Below are positions 31,429-40,595 of a DNA stretch of 56,959 bases, piece after piece. The position numbers and the translations under genes are program-made. The notes under the pieces are model-generated. The model worked only from the letters and a program-made list of their open reading frames with translations. It searched no databases and was not told where the DNA came from. Origin of the DNA: Pseudomonadota bacterium (GTDB lineage Bacteria; Pseudomonadota; Alphaproteobacteria; Rickettsiales; SXRF01). Each line of letters begins with the position of its first letter. The stretch's first letter is position 1. The stretch covers positions 1 through 56,959 of the forward strand of contig CAUJHR010000018.1 in NCBI GenBank assembly GCA_963205195.1, in the 5' to 3' direction.

Positions 31429-31914
31429 CTATTGTTTTTTCACATTTACAAGGCCGCGTATTGTCTTGCAGTCAAGCTGCGAACCAAACTGCTGCTTCAT
31501 AAGCAGATATAACTGCTCGACAAGCTCTATCTGCTGCTGCCAGTTCTTACCCATAGCAAGCTTCAGCGACTGCGGTGTATCAAGTTTCCACTGCCCCTCT
31601 TCCTGCGAAAAAATAAGGCGCATGGTGCGGGCTTTCCCGTTATCCACCACCCCTGCCCTTATCATTATATCATTACCTATATTCTCCTGGGAAACAAACT
31701 TTGCATCCTTAGGCAGGCATTTAATAAGACCGTAGGACATGAAACGGTTATAAAGTTCGGATGAGTCAGCTGTAACCAGCTGGCTGCAATTATTGGGGTC
31801 ATTATTTTTTATGCAATTATTTATTTTGTCGAAAGAATCTTTAGCGTCTGTATTAGCATAAGCACAATTGCCAGATAGAAAAAGAATAGGCAAAAATAAT
31901 TTTATATATTTCAT
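31429..31914 (-). CDS. Hypothetical secreted Cys-containing protein
   Basis: 161 residues. A signal peptide (KYIKLFLPILFLSGNCAYA) precedes a mature domain with Cys residues in NCIKNN, NNCSQL and IKCLPK, and near the C-terminus in LDCKTI, which could form disulfides. The segment GKARTMRLIFSQEEGQWKLD resembles a small beta domain. I do not recognise the family. Its ATG overlaps the glmU stop (ATGA), so it is translated together with GlmU. Confidence 0.75.
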   Translation of the reverse strand: MKYIKLFLPILFLSGNCAYANTDAKDSFDKINNCIKNNDPNNCSQLVTADSSELYNRFMSYGLIKCLPKDAKFVSQENIGNDIMIRAGVVDNGKARTMRLIFSQEEGQWKLDTPQSLKLAMGKNWQQQIELVEQLYLLMKQQFGSQLDCKTIRGLVNVKKQ

Positions 31915-33251
31915 TTTTTTGCCCTGTTCTCTTTATTCACCTGTCTGGCACGCCCCAGAGCCAGTGCATCTTTTGGCACATCCTGAGTGATAACGCTGCC
32001 TGCACCAGTTACCGCCCCCTCTCCTATTGTGACGGGTGCAACCAAGGAGGAATTAGAACCTATCGATGCCTTAGCACCTATAGTTGTTTTATGTTTATTC
32101 ACCCCATCATAATTACAGGTTATGGTTCCAGCGCCGATATTTGCCGCAGCACCCACATCGCTATCGCCAACATAGCTTAAATGGTTCGCTTTCGCTCCAT
32201 CGCCAAGCATAGTATTTTTAATCTCAACAAAATTCCCTATATGGGCGTTTTTGCCAATAGTGCTTTTCGGGCGTATGCGCGCGAACGGGCCAATGATTGC
32301 CCCTTCCTTGATATATGCGCCTTCAATATGTGAAAACGAGCGTATCTCAACACCTGATTCCACTATAACATTATCACCAAAAACCACTTGCGGATGCACC
32401 ACCACATCGGCGGCGATCTTCGTATCACTGCGTAAATAAACACTCTGCGGGTCGATAAGGGTTACACCATTCTCCATCATTTGAGCACGCAGTTTATTTT
32501 GCAGAACATTTTCAGCGGAAGCCAATTGCGCCCGGGTATTGATGCCAGCCAGTTCGCTGGAGTCAGGCGCTTCAACCGTCTGGCAGTGAAGCTCCATATC
32601 ATTTGCCAACGCCACAATATCGGTCAGGTAATATTCACCAGCGCTATTATTTGGTGTAAGTTTTTCAAGAAGCGTAAATAGCCTGTCGCCACTTACTACC
32701 ATTATACCTGAATTGCAGAGATCTATAGCTTTTTGCTCCGCTGTTGCATCACGCTCCTCAATAATTTCTTCGAGTCTGCCGCTTGCATCAGTGATTAGCC
32801 TGCCATAACCAAACGGGTTAGCAAGCCGCATACCCAAAACAACTATTTCGTGTGACTGGGCGGCCTCTAGCAAGCCTTCCAAAGTTTTTGTTGTTATAAG
32901 CGGCGTATCTCCGCAAAGCACCAATACCTTGCCTTTGTAACCATTAAAAAATTCTTTGCTGCATAAAACGGCATGCCCTGTGCCTTTTTGTTCGGTCTGC
33001 ACAACCAATTGGACATTTTTACCGAAAGCGGCAACTGCCTGTTTTACCGAATCCATAGAAGGTGCAACAACCACAGCAGTTTTTTCAGGCAACAGAGGCG
33101 CGCAGGCAGAAAGCACATGAGTAATTAATGGCTGCCCTGCAACTTTATGCATGACTTTGGGAAGCGCGGATTTCATACGCGTACCCTTGCCAGCTGCAAG
33201 TATTACGCAGGAAAACCCGCCGGAAATTTTATGCTTGTTTTGATCGGTCAT
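31911..33251 (-). CDS. glmU: Bifunctional GlmU (UDP-GlcNAc synthesis)
   Basis: 446 residues. It acetylates glucosamine-1-phosphate and then uridylates it, giving UDP-GlcNAc for peptidoglycan and LPS. The N-terminal pyrophosphorylase shows LAAGKGTRMKS and LCGDTPL. The C-terminal left-handed beta-helix shows the hexapeptide pattern (IGPFARIRP, NFVEIKN, NYDGVNKHKT). The length is slightly short of the E. coli 456 but all regions are present. Confidence 0.97.
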   Translation of the reverse strand: MTDQNKHKISGGFSCVILAAGKGTRMKSALPKVMHKVAGQPLITHVLSACAPLLPEKTAVVVAPSMDSVKQAVAAFGKNVQLVVQTEQKGTGHAVLCSKEFFNGYKGKVLVLCGDTPLITTKTLEGLLEAAQSHEIVVLGMRLANPFGYGRLITDASGRLEEIIEERDATAEQKAIDLCNSGIMVVSGDRLFTLLEKLTPNNSAGEYYLTDIVALANDMELHCQTVEAPDSSELAGINTRAQLASAENVLQNKLRAQMMENGVTLIDPQSVYLRSDTKIAADVVVHPQVVFGDNVIVESGVEIRSFSHIEGAYIKEGAIIGPFARIRPKSTIGKNAHIGNFVEIKNTMLGDGAKANHLSYVGDSDVGAAANIGAGTITCNYDGVNKHKTTIGAKASIGSNSSLVAPVTIGEGAVTGAGSVITQDVPKDALALGRARQVNKENRAKK

Positions 33252-33305
33252 AGGCGTAAGAATTACCTTAAATAATATAACTGTGCAATAACTGGTGAGC
33301 AGAAT

Positions 33306-34598
33306 ATGGAAATTACTACTATTTTATTGTTAGCTGCGGCTTTGGCTCTTGGATTCGCTGCCGCATGGCTGGCTTCACGCAGGCAAATGGAGAATGCAAG
33401 GGGTGAAAAAATCGCCCTTTCCACAAGACTTGATATGGTACAGCAGGAGCTTGATAGCTTACGCGATGAACTGGAGTTTGCAAAAAGTGAGCGCACTCAG
33501 TTCCACGAACGCGTTGTAGTAGCTGAAACACAGCGGAACAACCTTAAGGAAGAACTGGAGAAAACACAGGAAAAACTACGTACTGAATTTAAAAACACGG
33601 CAACCAGCATTTTCGAGGATTTCAGCAATAAATTCACTGTCCAGTCCGAAGAAAAGATCGGGCATATATTAAATCCTCTGCGGGAAAAACTGGCTGAATT
33701 CCAGAAATCAATCGGGGATTCTTTCGTTGCCCATGGAAAAGAACAACACAGCCTGAAAGCTGAGATCGAAAAGATCGTATTGCAAACTGATGGGCTAACC
33801 AAAGCATTACGCGGCGATGTTAAAGCGCAGGGGAACTGGGGCGAGGTAATGCTTGGGAGGATCCTAGAGCAATCCGGGCTTCGAGCCGGTGAAGAATATA
33901 TAATACAGGCTACCGGCATGGGACTTACCAATTCCGATGGGGCAAGGCTCCAGCCAGATGTGATAATAAACCTGCCGGATAAAAAGCATCTTATTATAGA
34001 CTCCAAAGTTTCACTCACCGCTTATGAACGCTACTGTAATGAAACTGATGAATCCATGCGCCCTGTACTGGTAAAGGAATTTATAAGGTCTATAAAATCA
34101 CACGTAGCCGGATTGGAGCAGAAGCGCTATCAGGATATAGAAAAGCTTGGGACACCAGATTTTGTTATGATGTTCCTGCCGGTTGAAGGCGCCTTCTCGC
34201 TCGCGGTGCAGGCTGATAGCGAACTCCACTCCTACGCGTGGGGCAAAAAAATCGCCATAGTCTGCCCAACAACATTATTTGCTACCTTAAGAACCATATC
34301 TTCGATCTGGAATATAGAACGCGGCAACCGCAATACTGAAGAAATTTTGCGGCAGGGCGGCGCCTTATATGACAAGTTCGCTGGATTTATTGGCGATATG
34401 GAGGAAATAAACAGGCATATCAACAATTTGCACAAAGCTTATGATAATGCCAGCAATAAGCTTAGCAGGGGTCGGGGCAATATATTGAATCAGGTGGAAA
34501 AACTAAAAATATTAGGAGCTAAAGCCTCTAAAACACTTCCTAAAAGCACCGATGATATAGAGGAACAAATACTGGAATATTCCGGGACAAATCAATAA
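33306..34598 (+). CDS. rmuC: RmuC family protein
   Basis: 430 residues. An N-terminal membrane helix (residues 4-20) is followed by a long coiled coil (about 30-100), then the RmuC nuclease-like domain with GNWGEVMLGRILEQSGL, DVIINLPDKKHLIIDSKVSL and MFLPVEGAF. RmuC limits inversion at short inverted repeats in E. coli, and a nuclease role is suggested by its restriction-endonuclease-like fold. It diverges from glmU across 54 bp. Confidence 0.93.
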   Translation: MEITTILLLAAALALGFAAAWLASRRQMENARGEKIALSTRLDMVQQELDSLRDELEFAKSERTQFHERVVVAETQRNNLKEELEKTQEKLRTEFKNTATSIFEDFSNKFTVQSEEKIGHILNPLREKLAEFQKSIGDSFVAHGKEQHSLKAEIEKIVLQTDGLTKALRGDVKAQGNWGEVMLGRILEQSGLRAGEEYIIQATGMGLTNSDGARLQPDVIINLPDKKHLIIDSKVSLTAYERYCNETDESMRPVLVKEFIRSIKSHVAGLEQKRYQDIEKLGTPDFVMMFLPVEGAFSLAVQADSELHSYAWGKKIAIVCPTTLFATLRTISSIWNIERGNRNTEEILRQGGALYDKFAGFIGDMEEINRHINNLHKAYDNASNKLSRGRGNILNQVEKLKILGAKASKTLPKSTDDIEEQILEYSGTNQ

Positions 34599-34662
34599 TA
34601 AATTTATTATATTACAATACATTACTCATATTAAGGAAACTGTAATATTAAAAACCCCGGCG

Positions 34663-34680
34663 CTTCACAAAACCTTCACA
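34663..34680 (+). promoter_or_regulatory. Pho-box-like tandem repeat, 11-bp period
   Basis: Two copies of CTTCACA (34663-34669 and 34674-34680) are separated by AAAC, giving the 7+4+7 geometry bound by PhoB and other OmpR-family regulators. The run TCACAAAAC plus a second TCACA agrees with the conserved core of the E. coli Pho box at 12 of 18 positions by eye. TATCAT at 34685-34690 could be a -10. The box lies 80 bp before the 34760 gene. Confidence 0.45.
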
Positions 34681-34759
34681 AAATTATCATCCACTTTCGC
34701 AGGAAATGCGCTATTATGGGTTTATCAAGTAAGCACAAATATAATTTTAGGAGTATAGT

Positions 34760-34957
34760 ATGAGTGAGTTTGAAAATTCGTTGCCAAAGGGAATAAAAGA
34801 AGTTACCGGTTCTAAGGTGCTTGCTGAAAACACCTTCCCTAAGGATGTACATAATGCGGTAATTGAAGCAGTAAGTGGTCTGCGCGGCATGAATCTTAAT
34901 GCCGAAAGTTCAAGCTCTATTACTTCCGCTAGCAATAAAAACGGTCACAACCGCTAA
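34760..34957 (+). CDS. Hypothetical 65-aa protein
   Basis: Not recognised. A short hydrophilic protein without signal peptide or membrane segment; the C-terminus is Ser/Asn-rich. AGGAG lies 7 nt before the ATG, and a Pho-box-like repeat sits 80 bp upstream, which together support a real, regulated gene. Its stop overlaps the era stop on the other strand by 3 bp. Confidence 0.6.
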   Translation: MSEFENSLPKGIKEVTGSKVLAENTFPKDVHNAVIEAVSGLRGMNLNAESSSSITSASNKNGHNR

Positions 34958-35850
34958 CCTTTCCTGAATTCCAGGCCCAGCGCCTGGTAATTCTCGCTAT
35001 TATCCTTCCAGTCAGGTTTTACTTTTACGAACAGGGAAAGATGCACTTTCTTATCTAGTGCTTTTTCCAGTTCGCGGCGTGAAGCTATACCAATGTCTTT
35101 AATCATTCCGCCTTTATTGCCGATAACTATTTTTTTCTGCCCTTCACGCTGAACTAATATCGCCTGCGAAATTTTCACTGAATTTTCAGTTTCTTCCCAA
35201 CTTTCATTTTCCACAAAAATTGCATAAGGAAGTTCCTGCTCCAAGCGCAGGAATATTTTTTCACGGGTAATTTCACAGGCAAGCAAACGCATTGAAATAT
35301 CGCTCATCTGTTCAGCCGGGTAAAGCCACGGATGGGCAGGAACAATTGCGGCAAGATGGGTAATAACATCAGCCACCCCATCGCCATCAAGCGCGGATAT
35401 CATAAATATTTTCGCAAAATCGCCGCGTTCGTTGCAACTGTTTACCAGTTCGAAAAGCTTTGTTTTTTCCAGCGCATCTATTTTATTTATCACAAGGCAA
35501 ACGGGTTTCTTTATATCCTTCAGGCGATCAATAATATGCAATGTGCTATCGCGCAGGCCACGGGTAGCATCTAAAAGCAACAGAACGACATCAGCATCAC
35601 CAATACCAGCCCACGCCGCCTGCACCATGGCTTTTTCAAAATTCCTATCAGCATCGAAAATTCCCGGCGTGTCTATAAAAACCAATTGCGAATCTCCATG
35701 CACACATACACCGCGTATATTAAAACGGGTAGTCTGCACCTTAGGTGTAACTATAGAAACCTTGCCACCGACAACACGATTTATAAAAGTCGATTTCCCG
35801 GCGTTTGGTTCGCCTATAATCGCAATAACTCCACACTTACTACTGCCCAT
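34954..35850 (-). CDS. era: GTPase Era
   Basis: About 298 residues. A small-subunit assembly GTPase that binds the 3' end of 16S rRNA. GEPNAGKST is the P-loop (about residues 14-22), FIDTPGIFD is G3 and NKIDAL is G4. The C-terminal KH domain includes VIGNKGGMIKDIG. ATG at 35850 is preferred; an in-frame TTG lies two codons upstream. It overlaps the rnc 3' end by 11 bp in the conserved lepB-rnc-era order. Confidence 0.97.
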   Translation of the reverse strand: MGSSKCGVIAIIGEPNAGKSTFINRVVGGKVSIVTPKVQTTRFNIRGVCVHGDSQLVFIDTPGIFDADRNFEKAMVQAAWAGIGDADVVLLLLDATRGLRDSTLHIIDRLKDIKKPVCLVINKIDALEKTKLFELVNSCNERGDFAKIFMISALDGDGVADVITHLAAIVPAHPWLYPAEQMSDISMRLLACEITREKIFLRLEQELPYAIFVENESWEETENSVKISQAILVQREGQKKIVIGNKGGMIKDIGIASRRELEKALDKKVHLSLFVKVKPDWKDNSENYQALGLEFRKG

Positions 35851-36502
35851 TTTCAAGTCTTTCTAATAAAATTGCTGCCGCCATCTGTTCCGCTGCGCGT
35901 TTAGATGGGGCTTTTGCAGTTGCTGAACCATGATCAGTAACCGTAACTTCCATTGTAAAAATCGGGGCATGCGCCGAACCTATGGTTTCGAGCAGCTTAT
36001 ATACCGGCAGCGGAAGTCCTTTACCTTGCGCCCATTCCTGAAGGGCTGTTTTTGCGTCCTTGGGAGCTGATGCTATGCTCCTGGCAAGATCACTCCAGCG
36101 CGGTGCAATAAATTCTTCAACGGCGCTTATCCCCCCATCTAAATAAATAGCACCGATAAGCGCCTCGAAAGCATCTTCAAGGTTTGAGGGATTATCAAGC
36201 CCGCCGCTTTGAATCTCGCTGGCAGCAACTTTTAAAGCAGCTCCAAGGCTAATATCACGCGCTGCCTGCGCCAGCGTTTCCCCGCGCACAAGAGCCGACT
36301 GCCTGCGCGCAAGCTCTCCTTCCTGCTCATGGGGAAATATATCATAAATAATACGGGCGACCACCATTCCCAGTACTGCATCACCAAGAAACTCAAGGCG
36401 CTGGTTGTTTTCTTTTTTTGCAAGGCTTGGATGTGTCAATGCACGTTTCAGCAGTTCAGCATTGCGGAACTTATAACCGATGCGTTCCTGCAAACTATCC
36501 AT
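35840..36502 (-). CDS. rnc: Ribonuclease III
   Basis: A 220-residue double-strand RNA endonuclease for rRNA processing. The signature NQRLEFLGDAVLGMVVA carries the catalytic Glu and Asp, and EDAFEALIGAIYLD carries the second acidic pair. A dsRNA-binding domain occupies the last 70 residues (ALQEWAQGKGLPLP; KAPSKRAAEQMAA). It starts 3 bp after the lepB stop. Confidence 0.97.
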   Translation of the reverse strand: MDSLQERIGYKFRNAELLKRALTHPSLAKKENNQRLEFLGDAVLGMVVARIIYDIFPHEQEGELARRQSALVRGETLAQAARDISLGAALKVAASEIQSGGLDNPSNLEDAFEALIGAIYLDGGISAVEEFIAPRWSDLARSIASAPKDAKTALQEWAQGKGLPLPVYKLLETIGSAHAPIFTMEVTVTDHGSATAKAPSKRAAEQMAAAILLERLENGQ

Positions 36503-36505
36503 TTA

Positions 36506-37255
36506 TTACTTAACCAGTTTAAAAAAACGGTTTGTCCTTAAGGCAGAGAACCAACTGGCGGGATTCAAATAATTAGCGCTTCCATCAGTAGAGAACCAGA
36601 TAATCTCAGCGCGCCCTACCAGGTTTTCTGCGGGAACAAAACCGACATCGAAACGGCTGTCCTTTGAATTATCCCGGTTATCCCCCATCATAAAATAATG
36701 CCCTTCTGGAACTATATATTCCTGGGTATTATTGGCAGCATACGAACCTTCTTTTTCCTTAAGTATGGTTATAACCTTACCCTCTGGTAATGTTTCAATA
36801 TAACGAGGTATCGATTTTACTATATTATTTTCCTTATCCGCAAAATCATCAATATAATGGCGTGGAATCTCTTTACCATTTATATAAACAATTCCTTCCT
36901 TAACCTGTACATGGTCACCGGGAAGACCGATCACACGTTTTATATAGTCAATCCTGGGATTAGGAGGAAAACGAAAGACAACTACATCCCCGCGCTTTGG
37001 TTCTTCACCCAAAATCCTTCCAGAAAAAAACGGCAGCCCGAAAGGAAATGAATAACGGCTGTAACCATAGGAAAATTTAGAAACAAACAAATAATCTCCA
37101 ATAAGCAGGTTACTTTTCATGGAGCCTGAAGGAATATTGAAAGGCTCATAGGCAAAACTGCGTACTGTAATAGCAAGTAATACTGCAAATATAACTGTAC
37201 GGATAGAATCATCCCACGGGTAATGTTTTTTTTGCTCAGTTTTCTTTTCAGCCAT
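36506..37255 (-). CDS. lepB: Signal peptidase I
   Basis: About 249 residues. It cleaves signal peptides from exported proteins at the periplasmic face. A single N-terminal helix (about 18-34) is followed by IPSGSMK with the catalytic serine at residue 45, YIKRVIGLPGD with the general-base lysine, and GDNRDNSKDSR (box E). ATG at 37255 is favoured over a TTG five codons upstream. First gene of lepB-rnc-era. Confidence 0.96.
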   Translation of the reverse strand: MAEKKTEQKKHYPWDDSIRTVIFAVLLAITVRSFAYEPFNIPSGSMKSNLLIGDYLFVSKFSYGYSRYSFPFGLPFFSGRILGEEPKRGDVVVFRFPPNPRIDYIKRVIGLPGDHVQVKEGIVYINGKEIPRHYIDDFADKENNIVKSIPRYIETLPEGKVITILKEKEGSYAANNTQEYIVPEGHYFMMGDNRDNSKDSRFDVGFVPAENLVGRAEIIWFSTDGSANYLNPASWFSALRTNRFFKLVK

Positions 37256-37274
37256 GCTATTAACTTTCAACTAA

Positions 37275-37508
37275 TTATTTCCAGGCCGGTTTCCCAAGAT
37301 CTATCTTGCTTTTGTCAACTACCGCGCCAACCGCCGCACCTGCCGCGCCGCCAACTACAGCGCCTACAACAGGGTTTGCACCCGCGATAGCGCCACCAAC
37401 AGCGCCAACTCCGGCACCGATACCAGCACCGCTCAGGGCCCGTTCACCCTGGGTATTGCCACAAGCAGTAAGAGCTAATATGGTAATAATTACGGTAAGA
37501 TTTTTCAT
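37275..37508 (-). CDS. Glycine-zipper lipoprotein
   Basis: 77 residues. The lipobox LALTAC at residues 11-16 gives lipidation at Cys16. The mature part is a glycine-zipper helix pair (GAGIGAGVGAVGGAIAGA, then VVGGAAGAAVGA), of the kind seen in small outer-membrane lipoproteins such as the 17-kDa antigen/OsmB families. It lies between ilvC and lepB on the same strand. Confidence 0.82.
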   Translation of the reverse strand: MKNLTVIITILALTACGNTQGERALSGAGIGAGVGAVGGAIAGANPVVGAVVGGAAGAAVGAVVDKSKIDLGKPAWK

Positions 37509-37530
37509 AAATTATCCTTTTATGGTTTGA

Positions 37531-38610
<1,080 letters not shown>

Positions 38611-38754
38611 TCAATTATTAGGCAATTGAAAAGACTTTTATCGCATATAACAAGCATAAAAACAGCAACAAACCCGACGATTTGATTGACTAAACACCCA
38701 AAATCCTAGAAAATTCATAAATATTAATTTTTATTGCCGGAATAGCTATATTTA

Positions 38755-40164
38755 ATGATATCGCATGAAAATCATTATGCGGGTGGTGCAACTCATCATT
38801 CTGCTGAAAAAGCCGGGCTGCTGCTTAAAGGCGGACTTGCGACTTCCGGCATTATTATTGCGCCTTATGCAGGCGATGCTATTGGCATAAGCGCTAAAAC
38901 CGTACCGGAAATAATGGAAGTAATGCATGGTCATGGTTTAGGAAGCGGCATTGCAGGCGGCATAAATTCCTTACTTAGCAATATACCATATATTGGCGAA
39001 ACATTGTCGTCAGGCAGCATGGCAACAACTGCAGCTTCCGGTATAATAGGTATAGGTGGCATACTGCTTGGTAATTACCTTGAAAAAAAACACCATAAGG
39101 AAGGTGGAATTGCATGGGGCAAGATCATAAAATATTCAGCCCTTACCACTTCAATACTTATAGCCCTGCCAAGCATACTTACGGGACTTAGCGTAGGGCT
39201 TACCTACCTGGCATCATTTGCCGGTGCTGGGGTTATAAGTAATGCCATAGCTTCAGCAACCGGTGTTTTAGGATCTATAGGAGGCATGAATGTTGCGGCA
39301 GCTGGTGCCGGCATAGGCAGCGCCATGACCCATATAATAACCTGTGGCGGCGCGGCTCTTTCTGTTGCAGGGGCAATATACCTTGATAAAGCAACCGAGC
39401 CAACCAATGACAAACCAGCAATAGAAATAACCAAGAAAACACCAATAAAGCGCGGCGAAACCTGCAAGATAGAATTTCAAATTATTGATTCTGCAGGAAA
39501 CCCATTAGCCCCCGAAGATCTGAAGGAAACTTACACCAAAAAATTACATGTAATGATGGTAGATAATTCACTGAACGACTATCACCATCTTCATCCAGAA
39601 TTTGATAAAAATAGCAATAAATTCAGCTTTTCTTTTATCCCTAAGATGCAGGATGAATATAACATGTGGAGTGATTTTACACTACAGAATGACTCCTCGA
39701 ACTCTATATTAAGAAATAAAATAGAAAGTAACAGTGATTATAAAATACCGGCAGTAATCCAGCATGCGAATTTTGCTTTTGCAGATGGCATCAATGTTGA
39801 AATCACTCCTACCCCTCCTCTTACCAGCGGAAAAAATTCCAATTTACAATTTAACATTACGAAAGCTGGTATCCCGGCTAAATTGGAACCGGTAATGGGT
39901 GCATATGCCCATCTGGTGGGTTTTAGTAAAGACGGCGAGAATTTTATACATTGCCATCCTTTAAACCCAGAAAACAATGGTGGAATTTTGCAATTCCATA
40001 TTGAACCTCAAAACGAAGGATTTACCAAGTTTTTCCTGCAAATTAAAGCAGATGGCATGGAAACCATAATTCCTTTCGGCCAGTATATTCAGCCGCCGGA
40101 TAAATTCTCCCAGCGTGAAGCTATAATGCCCACTATAGGTCACCAAGGGCATTCCTTTATATAG
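38755..40164 (+). CDS. Membrane protein with paired HxHP-type C-terminal domain
   Basis: 469 residues. The first 210 residues are Gly/Ala-rich with several hydrophobic segments (about 24-40, 93-106, 127-155, 180-210). The last 250 residues form a soluble domain in which two half-motifs repeat: HHLHPEF (277-283), and GAYAHLVGF (382-390) with FIHCHPL (397-403). This fits a beta-sandwich domain found in proteins linked to heavy-metal handling. Cys400 and the His residues could bind metal. The ribosome-binding site is weak and the start is uncertain. The metal role is inference. Confidence 0.6.
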   Translation: MISHENHYAGGATHHSAEKAGLLLKGGLATSGIIIAPYAGDAIGISAKTVPEIMEVMHGHGLGSGIAGGINSLLSNIPYIGETLSSGSMATTAASGIIGIGGILLGNYLEKKHHKEGGIAWGKIIKYSALTTSILIALPSILTGLSVGLTYLASFAGAGVISNAIASATGVLGSIGGMNVAAAGAGIGSAMTHIITCGGAALSVAGAIYLDKATEPTNDKPAIEITKKTPIKRGETCKIEFQIIDSAGNPLAPEDLKETYTKKLHVMMVDNSLNDYHHLHPEFDKNSNKFSFSFIPKMQDEYNMWSDFTLQNDSSNSILRNKIESNSDYKIPAVIQHANFAFADGINVEITPTPPLTSGKNSNLQFNITKAGIPAKLEPVMGAYAHLVGFSKDGENFIHCHPLNPENNGGILQFHIEPQNEGFTKFFLQIKADGMETIIPFGQYIQPPDKFSQREAIMPTIGHQGHSFI

Positions 40165-40276
40165 AATTTATATATTAAATTATAAATTATCTGTAATCTT
40201 CATGCCATCTACCTGTAAGAAGTATCTATATACTATACGCTCAATAAATAAGTTTTTATTTTTAAAAGGAGTGGTT

Positions 40277-40591
40277 ATGAAAAAGACATTATTATTAAGT
40301 GCGGCTATACTTATGCTTGGAACCAGCGCAGCCAATGCCGGAAGCTTCAGCTTCAGTTTTTTTGCACCAGTGCAGGCATACGAGCCAGTACCAGTTTATT
40401 ACAGCCAGCCTGTATATGTTCAGCCGCAACCAACATACGTAGTAAGTTCGTATCCTGTGGTTTATAGCAATCCATACCCGGTTTATTATTCCACCTACTG
40501 GTATGATAAACATGGCCGCAAACATTGGAATCATGACCGTCATGACCGTGACCGTCATGATCGTGACCGCCGCGAACATTACAGGTACTAA
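40277..40591 (+). CDS. Secreted Tyr/Pro-rich protein with His-Asp-Arg tail
   Basis: About 104 residues from ATG at 40277, which has AAGGAG upstream; an ATG at 40202 would add 25 residues and disrupt the signal peptide. The signal MKKTLLLSAAILMLGTSAANA is clear. The mature protein repeats Tyr-Pro-Val (PVYYSQPVYVQPQP) and ends in a tandem HDRHDRDRHDRDR tail. Low-complexity Tyr/Pro proteins of this type are often envelope-associated; the His/Asp tail may bind metal. The function is unknown. Confidence 0.78.
   Translation: MKKTLLLSAAILMLGTSAANAGSFSFSFFAPVQAYEPVPVYYSQPVYVQPQPTYVVSSYPVVYSNPYPVYYSTYWYDKHGRKHWNHDRHDRDRHDRDRREHYRY
40532..40570 (+). repeat. Short tandem repeat coding for the HDR tail
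   Basis: Units of CATGACCGT and GACCGT repeat imperfectly (CATGACCGT, CATGACCGTGACCGT, CATGATCGTGACCGC), encoding the His-Asp-Arg tail. Slippage could vary its length between strains. Confidence 0.6.
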
Positions 40592-40595
40592 GTAA

